Shown piece by piece: positions 50,291 to 63,541 of a stretch of 64,000 nucleotides of DNA (position 1 is the first letter of the stretch; each line of letters opens with the position of its first letter). The notes below the pieces were generated by a model. It did no database searches, was not told the origin of the DNA, and was given only the letters and a program-made list of their open reading frames with translations. This DNA is from Progne subis subis (Eukaryota > Chordata > Aves > Passeriformes > Hirundinidae). The stretch is from the NCBI GenBank assembly GCA_022316685.1, contig JAKJHU010000030.1:6021058-6085057 (forward strand), written 5' to 3'. A program made the translations under genes and the position numbers.

Positions 50291-53200
50291 TGAATAGACT
50301 TGAGCAATCTTAAAATAATCAGCATCCTTGTATTGTTGATTGGAAGCTGCAGATTGCAATATGTGATTGCAAGACCAGGTGGAAATACGCTGTTCTTTGT
50401 CACTAAGCACACTAAAACCATAAAACCTTGCATGGTCATTTACAAATATATGAAGAACTGCCCTCTCCATGATAAAAGTTTCTGTAACCTCATGTCTGGA
50501 ACAGCATCCAGGACCTACTTGTTTATTGCGGTATTTAAACCAATCTGGTAGACATCCAGTTTAGTTTTTGCCAGAGAAGTAGGTCTGTTTGAAAACAATG
50601 TGCTTGTCACAAGTCAGAAAAAGTATGGTAGGCTTATGGTGCGAGGAACAGAAAGCACATTTCCTGAGAGCTCCTGCAAGAAAGGTGCATGTCTTACATG
50701 AGCAGAGATGCCAAGGAAGTGGGATTCCGTCATCGAGCTCTCACTTTTAAATTCAGAGAGATAAGGGACCTGATTTCAATCCTGCTTGCGCCAGTTTCAT
50801 GCATCTTCAACAACTTTGGCTTCAAAAATACGCTGAGCTAAATTAGATCAGAACGAGGTCATTGTTTCTAAAATTTGTTTCATTCAGGTTAGAGAGTTCC
50901 TGAAAGTCTAACTTCTCTGGAACAAATTATACTAGAAGGCAAATTTTCAGGAATTAGCTGCAGCAGTTGAACAAAAAGACTGAATTTTCACACAGTTTCA
51001 GTATAGAAATATCTTACAATTCAAAGTACGAATTTTAAATTATCAAGAAAAGAATAATTGATTATTTAAAATGCTGAAATGTTTGACATGTTTTATTGAA
51101 ATGAATTTCAATGAATGACAACATTCCTTCTTATTATTTCACTTAATATTGCAGTGTAGGAGATTATTTTGTTTTTGTAATTAAATAATGTTTCTTTTCG
51201 TAGACACCTCTATGTCTTATGTAAGGTAAATGTAACTAAAATATATAAGGAGTTTGACTTGAGTTGAGAGATAAGAAATATTGCACTTTTCTCCGTCTAT
51301 TTTTAAACAATAAAAATCACTGCTTTGAAAGTAATTCTTACAACATTGACTAAGAAGTACCTAACTGCTTTAAAATATTAGTATTTCCTATGATATTTTT
51401 TCTTGATAAAATTTTTTCGCAGATGTATACATGAGAACAGAACCAAGATGTTTAAAGTTGCAGAAATTTCTAATAGTAGAGAATTTTTTAATGAAGTTTT
51501 ACCAAACCTTCTACTTAGGCACTTCCATGTTTCTCATAAGATATGAAAAGGGTGTGATCTTTTGCAGAATTTAGAGGACTCTACTGTAAAATATTTTAAA
51601 TTTGCAGTAATTTAAACTTGGCATAAGTCAATAATATCCCTCATTGAAAAAGCCCTGCCTTTTTACAGTTCTTGGCTGCATATTCACATCCTTATTATCA
51701 CTCGTGCTGGCAGAAGTGTTCAGGCAGGTACATATTGCATCAAGCCAGGAAATTTTTGTGGCATAACTAACTAGGCAAAAAGATGGTAAATATTAACATT
51801 TGAAGCTTCCTTGTAAAATGATGCATGTCCTCTCAGATATTAAAATACATGCTGAAAAGATAGTGTGTAACTGATTATGCCTTCTCAGAATCTGAGGATC
51901 GACAGGGATTTCCTGAAGTAAGGAAGAAGAAATATTTTCATATAATAATCGGAGCATACAGAATATTTTATCATAAGTAAATGAGCATGAACAATTTCTT
52001 AACACTTCAAAGAAAAATATCTAATATTCAATTTTATTGATTAAAACCTTGCTTAAATTGCAGTCTGAACCTTCTGTATACAAATGTACAGAAATAATTA
52101 AAACTGTAATTCTTTAATCATGTTTCCTTTTAGTCTGGGACTTTGCTGGATCTATGGCTATGGTGGAAATCTTGTCTGTGCAAAAGATTAGTAATCTGAG
52201 ATGATGCAACAAAAGAACTATGAGTTATTACTAAAGTATTTCAGTGCATTTGTTGTAGTTATCTATGGTTTCAGATGAGATTAAGTTTATTATTAATAAA
52301 TCATGATTTTAAATACTTTTAACTTATGGAATATTTTTATCATTGGATCCTAACTTTAGTTTGCCTTTTAGCACTAACTGCAAGATCTAGTTTCCCCTGA
52401 AATTTGTGGAAATTTTCTATTCTGAAGGTAAAGGTGGTTCTTTTTCAGTTGAAACTGTAGACCACAGAATTATATGAGTGAGCAATATTAAAAGTATCAT
52501 AAAAACATTTTTGCTTTATCTGCACCCTTTTTTTTTATCTTTTCCAAATTTCAATGGAAAACAAAAAGAACTTGAGTTATCATTCCAAGATAGTTTACCA
52601 CTATCCTTTACCACCCTAGCAGGTGGAATATTTGCCAACTATTTTTAATAGCTATGAAAGAAATTGTACAAATATGCCTGGGAAGGGTGTCATCCCAAGA
52701 AATGCAGGGCTTCCAATGTAGGTAATTCTTATCTTATTCAACCTGCTCCACTTATTTCAAACTACTATTTCAATTTAACTGAGTTAGAAATTTTTACTTG
52801 GTAACCAAATCTTGCATCAGAGCTAAATGCTAATAATTAATACAGAGTTGGCACAGATAAGGCAAAATGAAGACCTGCTGGATTCTGTGTAAAACATTTC
52901 AGTTATTTATAATGCCACAATAGAACAAAAAGCTATCACGGAGCTTTTATTTTGAAGTTTTCTGAATATTTATGTAAATACTGTGGTTTTTTATACTTTT
53001 TTTACAGAAGAGTCCCAGCAAATAGAAATAATAATGACAGCACAAAAAGAAAAAAAAGAGACACATAATAGCTCCAGAATACCTGAAGTATGTGTTTTTC
53101 AAATTATATTTTTCTTCATATTTTGATGAAATCATTGTTCTTCTAATAAAACCAAACATTTAAATCTGTCACAGATTAGACTCGGTGTGATTTTAGATTA

Positions 53201-56200
53201 TATTAGTGCTTTCCTATGGTATATTTAAATTGGTTTTGCAGGTAATTTTGTTAGTTCTTCAGTTAACTATCAGACACTATATGTACCACTGTCAAATAAA
53301 TTTATGTAGTTAATTAGAAAAATGATTATTTGGTTGGGAGTATTTTATCAATTCTATAGGGGTTTTTTTGTTTGTTTGTTTGGGTTTTTTTACATTTTCT
53401 GTAAAAATATTCTGGTTTTATTTTTGTGTGTGTTTTATTAAGGATAGGATAAACAGTATGGGAGAAACAGAGAAACCAAAGTGAAGGGGAAATAAGCAGA
53501 ATGGGCTGTACATATTCATGTGAAAACTGTTCCTAAGATACTCTGTCCTTTAGCCCTGCTGTTGCAAGCTCCCCAAAATGTGCCATTCAAGACCTGGAAT
53601 TATTCACAGAAACCGCTTGAGATGAAACTGAATATTGTCAAGGGTGAGACCTGGAAGCATATGCTAGTCAGAGGAAAGCATTTTCTTTCCCTCTTTTCAA
53701 GGTTCTCACTCCATCCAAGCCCCATCCATTGCAATTCACAATCTGGGCACCAGGAAGAAATATTTGCTAGGAACAGTCTGGGCAAAGTGGCCCCAGTTTC
53801 TGTGTCCTCTGTCTGGCTGCAATTTCAGCTGCAGCTGCTCAGGAGCTGCTGTGTAACAGAGAAGCTGTTCCTGTGATGAAGGCACTGGCACAAGTGTGAG
53901 GCGTGAGATGCCCTTTGGGCAGTCACAGCGACAGTCCTACAGAAACCCTTCCCAGCCAGAGCCTCAGCAGGTGCTGAATGATGAGTGCCTCAATAACACC
54001 TGCCTAAGCGATCTGATTATTGATTTAGGAATGCAATTTCACCCTATTTCTAGCTAAATTGAAAAATTCTAGCTAGCTTTTTCCAATAATAATATTCCCT
54101 TGAAAGTATATTTAAAACCCTATACATGTGTTTTAAAGTTTTTGGTGTCAGTCATTACTATAAAAAAAATTATTAATGCATTCCTCCTGTGATGGTTCAC
54201 TGATGTTGAAATCCTTATTTTTGGGGCAAGGTACAGAAAATATGATGCAATGATAATGAGATTTTTGATAATTAAGAAAATATTAAATAAAACTCTTTGA
54301 AGAGGACTGGGTCATTGCAGTCTATCAAATTAATGCTCAGTAATTTTGTTATAAAATTGTGTTGAAAAATTTCTTTTGCTTTGGAGTACAAAATATCTAC
54401 ATGTCTCTTAAGAGTGAAGTTTTATGCTAACATGTATTATAATATTTTTGCCTTTTCTACTGAAGTAGTTCTATTTTTTGTGGAAGGGTTGAAGACTATT
54501 GCACAAAGAAAAAAGAATGTTTAACCCCCATTGCTTTTTCTTGGCTATAAATCTTTATATATATAAATATTTTCTAAAACTTTTTTTTTCCCCATAAAAT
54601 ATGTGGCTTTGAAATATGAAAGGATTAAAAATTAATTTCTAATTTACTTTGGAAAATATTTCACACAAAATATATCATTTTTATCTGGTAAAATAGTGAC
54701 ATCTTATAATATTCAGCTGTATTGAGGACAAAGCAGCTCTGTAGACTTTTGGTCCTAACTAGTAGATGAACCTGTTTGGGCATTGTCACATGTTTACAGA
54801 ACAATTACAGAATAAAAGAGAAAGGGGGAAATGGAGAAATACCTCTCAGAAATTTCACTGTGTTCCCCCAACAAGATTGCCATTACTTACACTGCAGCCT
54901 GGTCCCCCTTTGTATAATCCATCATTTTTTTGGTGGGTTCTGGGTTCTTTGGTGGTTTGGTGGGTTCTTCTGGTCTGAGTGGTTCTTCCCTTTACTGAAT
55001 TTTCAATTTTTCTTTTATACAGTTTTTTTGACCCTTGCCTCTTTTTTGAAGCCATGTAGTTTTGGCAATGATTTGTTTGATCATGCTGAAGCACTTAACA
55101 GGCTTTCAGACTTGAAGATACTTTAAAAAGAGTTTATTTCAGTTAATATTTAACTTGCTAAATTGTCAAAAGTGCCGTGGAACTCAGGTACATCTGATTT
55201 CTCCATTTGACCTCGCCGATTCAGTAAGTAGTTTCCAGGGAACATTTGAGTAGCATTTATGAGCACGGAGAAGCAGATTGTATAAGTGTGTGGTATTGGA
55301 GCTTCTGGTTTGTGTCTCATCTGTTTCAATAGAAAAGAGAACCTAATAGCCTATATTCCTGCAGCACTACATTCTGTGTTAAGGTATTCTTCTGAAATGT
55401 GTAAAGGCAGATGAACTGAATGAATATGTACAGAAAAAATACCTGTGTCACACACTGAGGTTTAGACCAGGTTGAAGGCACCAACTCTAATGAAAATGTA
55501 CTCAGATCCATGGTGTTCTAGAGAAACTGTCTATAAGAAATAGTTCCAGTGTTTATACTTTCTGCTCTTATGAACACTGAGATTATGAATATCTTTTAGG
55601 TTCCTAGTTATATAATCTGTTTACTTGGAAAATGTAAATATATGGGCATAAGTTATGTAATCTAAATAGAATCACAAACCTTCATTACTATTTACTTTTT
55701 GCTTATTTGTAGGCCATTTCCTGTATACATCTATAACAAGGAAAGGCTGAGCTTGTGGTGCACTATGCAAGATGTTTAGATACACTTCTTACTATTCCTA
55801 GGAAGTGAATGTATGCAGTACGTTTCATTGGATTTTGTAATTTCATTGGATTTAATAATTTCTAATATTGTTATCATTTCTGCATATTATAATTTGGTTT
55901 TAGTTTTTTTTCTAAGTTTAGTTGTGAAAATCTGTTCATACTGAAAATTTCGAAAAGATGAGTTCCTTTGAAAAGCCTTCCTGTTCAGTTTTTATCACAC
56001 AATTTTAACACTCTTTTAAAAAGAATATTACAAAGCCACCATTTTTAAAAGCTATGTATTGAAGAAATTGAATTTGTTCTTGAAAGCTTCTAACTGAGGA
56101 AGGTCATTAGAATTAGGTTTGAACTTCAGACTAATATCCAAGCACAATTTAAAGGGCTGTTTTTTTTTTTTTCTTTAATGTGCAAAGTATATTCACGAGG

Positions 56201-57639
56201 CTGAAAGTTCCTAATTTTCTGCAATATGTAATCCACTGCCTCAAGTCAATCACTATGAATCTTTACAAAAGCCAAGGCTGGTCAGTAGTTGAAATATTCA
56301 TAGATATAATTCAGTATAACCAGAGGTAGTGGGAGGTTTTCTGCTATTTGCTTTGTGTGTGTAGCATTGCAAGTAAAACTTAATCTCTTCAAACCCATGA
56401 ATTTCATTGTAAATGTATAAATTTTCATGGAAACTCAGGCCAGTAGAGTGGGTGAACCAATTTAAAGACCCCATAAAAAGCTGAAGTCACCAAGTGCTAG
56501 TGTCCCACCTCAAGAGACTGAGAACACAAGGTTTTATCTTAAGTGTGGCTCAGTGAAGTGAGCTGTGGAGAGCCAGACGTTCATTGCCATCTGGAATGAA
56601 AGCTCCATTCCTCATCCTATCTCATGATGGTTGATCTGGATCAAATCTATCATTTACCTGACTTTTAGTGAGCCATTTTAGGTGACTACATTGGTATGAA
56701 ATGAAACTGCTACAACAAGTGAACACATTCCTTTCACCTCAATAAGCTGAAGAATTAGTATGGCATATTGCACACGCCTTTCCCGGAACTGGCACAAAAG
56801 AGCACAGTCACACTGCTGGGAGCAGCATGGAGAAGAGTGAGAGCCATGCCCAGTGACAAAGAGCTTTCAGATAACTCAGCTGCCTAATGGACCACATTTC
56901 ACTCAGCAGTAAATAATAGTATGACTTTCAAGTATCACTGGCAACATCATAGGCAAAATTGCAAATCATAAAGGGTGATGTAAGTGACAGCTTGAGAAAT
57001 GAAAGAGTAGGTGAAAGCCTCTTGGTATTCCTATTTTCCCAAAACTGAAACCACATATCTTATATGCACTGCAGCCCAAAGCCTGACTGCAGCTCATCTT
57101 GACAGATGCAAACTAGTTTTGAGGGCAGTAGTTAAAGTGCTGATAGCTGGAGCTGCAGAGTGCTGACTGCTGAGACCCTGGGTAAATATTCACATGATGA
57201 GTGTGTGCTGAGCTGCTACGCCCGTGTCCTTGTTACTACAGAGGCTCTGCTCGTGTACAGATACCCTGTGAGATAAGCAGCTTTTCATCCCCGGCCTCTG
57301 GAAGAAGATGACTTCTCTAAGCAGTAAGCTTGTGCAGATAAGAATCCTTTATGGCACCTGTGTAAGACGAGAATAAGTGTCTAGGAAAATGCCAATACTT
57401 CATGTTAATGCTGTAGGTTAAGTTCATAAAATATATGGTTGTGCCAAACTTTTTACCAGAAAAATGTATTATCTACTTAATGTTGTTGCCTTTTTTACCA
57501 ATAAAAAAGGAAAAGTGCAGCAAAAATAGATACACATTAAGGCATCTTGACATAAATCTCATTCAGTATTTTCTGATTTCTGTTGTTCCCTTCTTTTTTT
57601 ATCTGTATTAAGGAACTAAAAAGTGGCTGTAAAACATTA
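50291..57639. other. Intronic sequence, no established gene
   Basis: AT-rich. Contains the cassette-exon candidate at about 53008 and GC-richer patches at about 53520-53990. A 118-codon frame at 53520-53876 and a 116-codon frame at 54776-55126 have no recognisable homology. T/G-rich low-complexity sequence occurs at about 53345-53390 and 54925-54990. Confidence 0.5.
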
Positions 57640-58202
57640 ATATTCCGATTTGCTAGCATTAATACTAACACCTTCCTTGTGTTCACTCCACAGTCGATCT
57701 GATGATTAGACAACATGCATTGCAGGGGAAGATAAAAGCTTTGTTTTTCAAAGGTGGTAATGTCTCAGTATGTCTGTGAAATTCAATGAGAGCAGAACGC
57801 TTAGTCAACACCTTTGTTCTTTTTAAATATCCGCGAAGAAACTTGTACACAGTGCCCTATCTCTTTGATTCATTTAGATTTGTGTGGTGTGAGTGTGAAA
57901 TCCCATCACCCTGTGAAGGCGCTGACCTTCAGTGATTGCACAGATACTGATCGCTGAGCATTTTACAGAGCTGTGTGAAGCTGAAGTTCCCTTTTTATTG
58001 ACAACAGTAAATTGAGCTGTAAGGAGTACAGTGAAACTACATTGTAATTATGTAATTTTGTTCCTAATTATAAATAACAGCTGCAGGTCACCTGTTTGAA
58101 ACAAAACACTTTGTAGCACTGTCTCAGAATTCCTGCTTTGTCTGTAGGCTCTGTATCAGTGAGACTTGGCTGTTTGTGCTGTAGTTTTCCTTGCCGTGGT
58201 GG

Positions 58203-58222
58203 TTTTTTTTTTTTTTTTTTTT
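58203..58222 (+). repeat. Poly-T tract, 20 bases
   Basis: An uninterrupted run of T followed by CTTTTTTTT. Confidence 0.9.
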
Positions 58223-61200
58223 CTTTTTTTTAAATCCCCACAACAATTCAGAAAATGTAATTCAGCGATTTTGAAGAGTGAGTCCACAGGAAAATATCTT
58301 GTTTTGTCCATGTTAAAACCGTTAAGGCACTAATTTGTAGTGGTGCATCACCTTCCTTCTGAGGGTGTGCATTTTATGTCACTAAGAAAGCTGGCAGAGA
58401 GTTTAATATAAGCCTCTGAACAAAAATCAAAATTCACAGAGGCTTAGGAGAGAATTGTTAGTATTTGGTTACTACTATCTATGGCTCTGCTGAACTTCTT
58501 GAGGCTGCTGTGTATAGGTGCAATATATAGGGGCCTTTCTTAAGGAATTAACTTGTTCTGTCTCGCATACTCATAGCCACAAGAGGATTTTCCCTTTAAG
58601 TGCTCCTAGCCAAGACAGTACAGGATTACATAAGAAAGACTAAATATTTTGTATTCTTGATATGCCTTCTACATCCTGCTGACCCCAGGACTCCTTATGT
58701 TGGTTGGTGAAAATTATGTTAAATATTGTTCAGCTAGTACTCTCTGCACTTTAATTAAGATCATTATCATGAGTTATTTTGACTTGTAAAAATATCGTTC
58801 CTTAAGTAAATTCCTACAGTCAAGACCTCTGGCAGAGATGCACTAAAATACATTATTAAGTGATTTCCTTGGCAATAGAAAGCCATAGAAACTGTCTCTC
58901 CTGTTCTCTATTACATGGTTCTTGTCAGTTTATTGCAATGGGATAAACAAGCTCAAAAAAAAAACTTCAGACATTGCAGTTTTGTGAAACAAATTTCATT
59001 AGCTTTTTAGTTTTTGATATATTTCATCATTCTTTTAGCTGCTCTATATTTTTCTGAGAGTTGTTCTTTAGATCTTTCTAGCTGAATGTTTTTTCTCCAA
59101 TTTTATTTTGAAAACTCTGATGCTGTAAGAGTAGAAGTATTTAAAGATTTATCTTTGTATGATTGCAGCTAGTACAGTTGCCAAATATTTTCTAATCATA
59201 TTTGTCAAGAGGGGTTGTAAATAATTTTCAAATGTATTATCTAATAGCTAGTGACAAAAGGGAATTCAACTCAGTTGTAGAAGATTGATGGATTTGAGTT
59301 TTCCTCTGCTTTGGATCCGTAGTTTAGGCTTTGTTCATTTGTAGATGCTACTTCATGAGGTTTGTTTATTTTATCTGTAACTGAAGTTGTGTATACAGCA
59401 GCTCCCAAAAACTTTATTGTTCTTGGAGGACAAAGTGGGTAGGGTGCTATTGTGACCTCTGATGGATACAGCTGCAGTTTAAGTGTTGCACAGCTGTGAC
59501 TGTATCACATCAGCTTGTGATATCTTACTGTCCACTAGAAATGTAGATATATACATTTGCATCTCCAATTTATTCTTTTTTAAGATGAGTCTTGCTGGGG
59601 TGCAGAAATATTTCAGTTCCACAAATATATGCCAAGTAGCTGGCATTTTCATTTCCATGCTACCCCAAAACTTGCTCACCCCCTCTGGCTTGTCAGAAGC
59701 CCTGCTAAGCCCACTTGGATGGCTTAGGAGTGCATGGTAGGTCTTTTTCAAGGCCAGGGATCTGGCCTGCCTATCAGAGGTTTAAATTTGGTATTACATA
59801 GCATAATCCACCAAATGCTTTGGCTGTTATATTCCCTGTAAAAATAAAGCAGATTTTGCTGAACCAGACAGCCCCATCGGATCATGTACTTGCAAACTAT
59901 TTATAATAAAAACATAAGCATAAAATTGTAGCTGCATTTCCAAATTACAGGCTGAGGAATAGTCAAGAAGTCTTAATCCTTGACTGCTGCTTTCAGGTAC
60001 TATAGCAATAGAACCAATATAGTGCTTTCTACAGTCTAACTTGGTCAACTGACAATACTTTATTGACGAGGAGAACTCTGCTTTAGGACCTTGTGGAGTG
60101 TTTCTGCTTCTTTTTTTTTTTTTTTTTTGAATAGCTTCACAGAATTTCGAATGAGTAATTACCACTACAACATCTAATACACACTGCTATTTATCACAGT
60201 CCATTCAGTGGCATGCTGTTAATTTGTTATTGAGCTCAATAACTTGTATTGCTGAAGAACATCCTGTGCTTGATCAAAGGGCATTTCTTGAAAGGCATCC
60301 AGCATTTGTGCGAAGGAGAGATGAGAATCTGTGATGTCTCTTAATAGTTCATTTAAATAGATGATTTCTGTTGTCATTTGAGGTGAGGATTTACATTCAA
60401 AACATTTATCTAGCCTTGCATGTGTTTTAAAACTTCATCTTGAAAGATAAAATTTTAATTTTATGCGTTCTAAATCATCCTAGTAAAGTCAATGGTATTG
60501 ATCTTAAAGTATAAGTTTCTGCATTTACCTAAGACTGTGTGTAAACAGAAATAGAGAGCAACACTCATAATTATATGTAATCTGGGCACCTAGGATTGCT
60601 GCAAATGATAAAGCTCATTAAACTTGAATGCATCTTCATTAATAATTATGAGGACTGAGCCTATCTAAAAAAGAAAAAACAGTCTTAGTTCAATGTCTAA
60701 AAAGATCTCCTAACTGCTCTGCTCTGGAGTTCAACTAGATGTCTTTTCCAGCTTTTAACATGAGAAGTTTTGTATTTAAAAGATGTGAAGAAATAAGCAG
60801 AACAGATTATATTGTGTTTTAATTATAGAATGATATTTATGTTTGAGAATATGCATTGCTGTGTGCCTCATACTAACTGGCTGATTTGTTTTAAGTTTTC
60901 AACATAGTCTTCTAGATGTGAGCTAACAAACCTGTAAATAGATTAATAATATTTAAATTAAAATATTAAAATTAGATAAAAGTTTAAATAGGAAAAGATC
61001 TACAGAGAAGAGAACAATAGGTTTTATTGGAAGAAAATTTCAAAATCAATTGCATTTAGAGTAAGTTCTTTCCTGCTCTTTAAAATGAGGATCAAAGAAA
61101 TCAGAAGATAATGGTTATTTCTATCATTACCATTCCAGTTATAACAGAGAATAAGTTCTATGATATAATTATTTATCTATTTATTTTATTGGAGAAATAT

Positions 61201-61620
61201 GCTTAGTGAATTTAGCATAAGTAAGGGGAGGCAATTCTAAAATTATATGAGGAGAAAATTGGACTCAAATTATTCATGAAATATTTTTATGTACTTGAAA
61301 AGTTGGAAATTTGCTTGGAATTAATTAATGACTGTAGAAATTCAACACAATATTTTACTACATCAAATCTAAAAGCTGTATTAATTTGATGGAAAGGTCA
61401 GATAATATTTAAAAGGGAAAAAATGAGGTTTATGATAACTGAAAATCAAATATTGAAGAAAGAAAGTAAAAGAGCTCAATTTCATCATCCATTTTGTGGT
61501 TAATGCGTTAGTCAAAGAGTGAGAAGAGACATGAAGCCTTTTTCCTCTGGACTGCAGAAAAACTTTTGTTCTTTCAGATTTTATTTTCTTCCCCTGCAGT
61601 TTTTACTGCTGACCAACACA
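58223..61620. other. Intronic sequence, no gene seen
   Basis: AT-rich. Poly-T at 60111-60128. About 60190-60660 is complex sequence of possible regulatory character (see findings). Frames up to 112 codons (for example 59827-60165, minus strand) are unsupported. Confidence 0.55.
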
Positions 61621-61764
61621 TGGTATGGTATGGTATGGTATGGTATGGTATGGTATGGTATGGTATGGTATGGTATGGGATGGGATGGGATGGGATGGGA
61701 TGGGATGGGATGGGATGGGATGGGATGGGATGGGATGGGATGGGATGGGATGGGATGGGATGGG
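61621..61764 (+). repeat. (TGGTA)11(TGGGA)17 two-phase pentanucleotide minisatellite
   Basis: Eleven exact TGGTA units (61621-61675) switch abruptly to seventeen exact TGGGA units (61676-61760), then TGGGG. The units differ by one T-to-G change, so the second block most likely grew from a mutated unit of the first. The second block is a regular series of GGG runs with two-base AT spacers on the + strand, a classic G-quadruplex pattern. Frames across it (YGMVW, GWDGM, SHPIP repeats) are translation artefacts. Confidence 0.98.
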
Positions 61765-63476
61765 GCACCCCTTTGGTCAAGCTGGGGCCAGCTGTCCCAG
61801 CCATGTCCCTCCCAGTTTCTCACACACACTCAGCCTCCTCAATGGTTGCATGGGCTGAGAAGTGGGAAAAGAGTCCCTCGCCAGCTCTTGTTTGGTGAAC
61901 ACCAAGCCCTTGGTGGCACGTGGGTTCCTGCTGCAGGCTGATGCCAGGGAGGGTTTGTGTTGAATCCACGTTTCTTCCCGACAGAGTGAGCAGGTAACAC
62001 CTGCCTGAAGGAGCACAGGTTGAAATGCCTTGTGAAAGTACTTCTACCTTAAAGTACTTGCAATGAACTACCACAAAAAAATAGAGTTTATGTAAACTGT
62101 GGATGCTCAATAAACTTGGCATCACATGCTCTATGAGACCTTTTCATGTAGAAGTAACATATTGAGACTATTAAAATAAATTAATTATTTCGTGTTTGCT
62201 GAAAAGAACTGAATTTTCTGTGTCTGTAAGTCTGACGTGTTCTGTTACTTGGGTTGGCTTGAATGTCTAACAAGATGCAAATAAGTAAAATTAGCAAGTG
62301 AATGTATCCACAGAGGTAAGTGCCAGCCCCTTGTGTGCTCTGAACTGGAGCGGCATTTGCCATCAGCCCTTTCTAAACCTTAGTGTGTGACTGGTAATAA
62401 ACTCAATAGAGTGGCTGGGGTTACCAGCATGATCACAGTTTGCATAAATACAATTTTGCCTTTCCAGCTGAGGGCTTGTTTGTGCAACTTTGGCAGAAGT
62501 GGTAGAAGAAGAAAGCATGTTGGCCTTTGCAGTTGATTGTGTAGTTAATGTCTTGGATGAGTTTCAGGACTAATCTAAGCAGGCAGCAGCCCAGAATAAT
62601 TAGGGGTGGTGAAATTGCCCAGTTGATTATTTTGCATGCTGAGCTTGCTGTTGCTGCTGTAAGAGAGGTTAGTGTTTGGTGCAGTGGTTGCTGCTGAAGA
62701 CAGTGAGAGGATGAGCTGAGTGTTTGCCTCAGGCTGCAGTGACAGCCATGGCCTGAAGGAAGCAGGGACAACAAACCTGGGCCTGAATCCTTAACCCTCA
62801 CCTCCATCTCCTCTGCCTCCTTCCCCCAAAACACAGGACATCACTAGCCCTCATTCAGCTCTCTCTACAAAACTGAGAAACTTTCCTTTGGCTCTGTACA
62901 TGTCTGCTAACATTTCTGGTCTCCCACAGAACAGAGCAGATCAAAGGATGAGTAGACGTCTTTCTAATTAATTTTATCAGATTATAATCTAAACAAGCAC
63001 ATTGGCCATCCTCCTTTTGTCTCTATAGATGTTACCTGTTATAAGGATGGGAATAATATGTGTCAAGGTAGCACTTTCACTGTTGCAGTGACAGAATGCT
63101 GCTTTATGGTTGGTGGGCCCTTAAAAAGAGGTTTTTCTTCTACAGAAAAATATTTTTTTATAAGTTATTGCTACTGACATCTATAATATCTACAGTCAAA
63201 ACCAGAAAATGAATTGATCACTGGAATATCAAACTGAAATAATGAATGACTCTTTTTCTTTCATACTCTATAACATCCTCAGAAGGTAAAAATATCCCCA
63301 CCTATTAAAGGGACTCTCACATGTGCAAATTGTTACTACTGGAGAAAAGGAGAGAGAATAAAATGAGGTGTTTTGACTCATTTATATTTGCTAACTTTAT
63401 TTCTTCAATTTAGGATTATAGCACTCTAAGAAAAAAACCCGAAAATATAAATAGGGGAACTCCATTCTCATTGGTG
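61765..63476. other. Intronic sequence, no established gene
   Basis: About 61765-62000 and 62440-62830 are GC-richer. The minus strand of the latter has a 133-codon frame (62834-62433) with a hydrophobic stretch in its middle. I do not recognise it and list it as a low-priority finding. Confidence 0.5.
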
Positions 63477-63541
63477 ATTATTATTATTATTATTATTAAT
63501 TTTTTGTTTGTTTGTTTGTTTGGTTTGGTTTGGTTTGGTTT
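63477..63541 (+). repeat. (ATT)7, (TTTG)n and (TTTGG)n compound microsatellite
   Basis: Seven ATT units (63477-63497), then TTTG units to about 63518, then four TTTGG units plus TTTG (63519-63541). Confidence 0.93.

Noticed and set aside
53520..53876. 118-codon frame as a RIMS2 exon
   Set aside because: The translation has no RIM similarity and no acceptor/donor pair of the right phase stands out.
60711..60760. GGAGTTCAACTAGATGTCTT as a CR1 tail
   Set aside because: Only a short similarity with no flanking CR1 landmarks.
61519..61941. 140-codon frame with YGMVW/GWDGM repeats and its antisense SHPIP frames
   Set aside because: Translations of the pentamer satellite; open only because the unit lacks stops in those frames.
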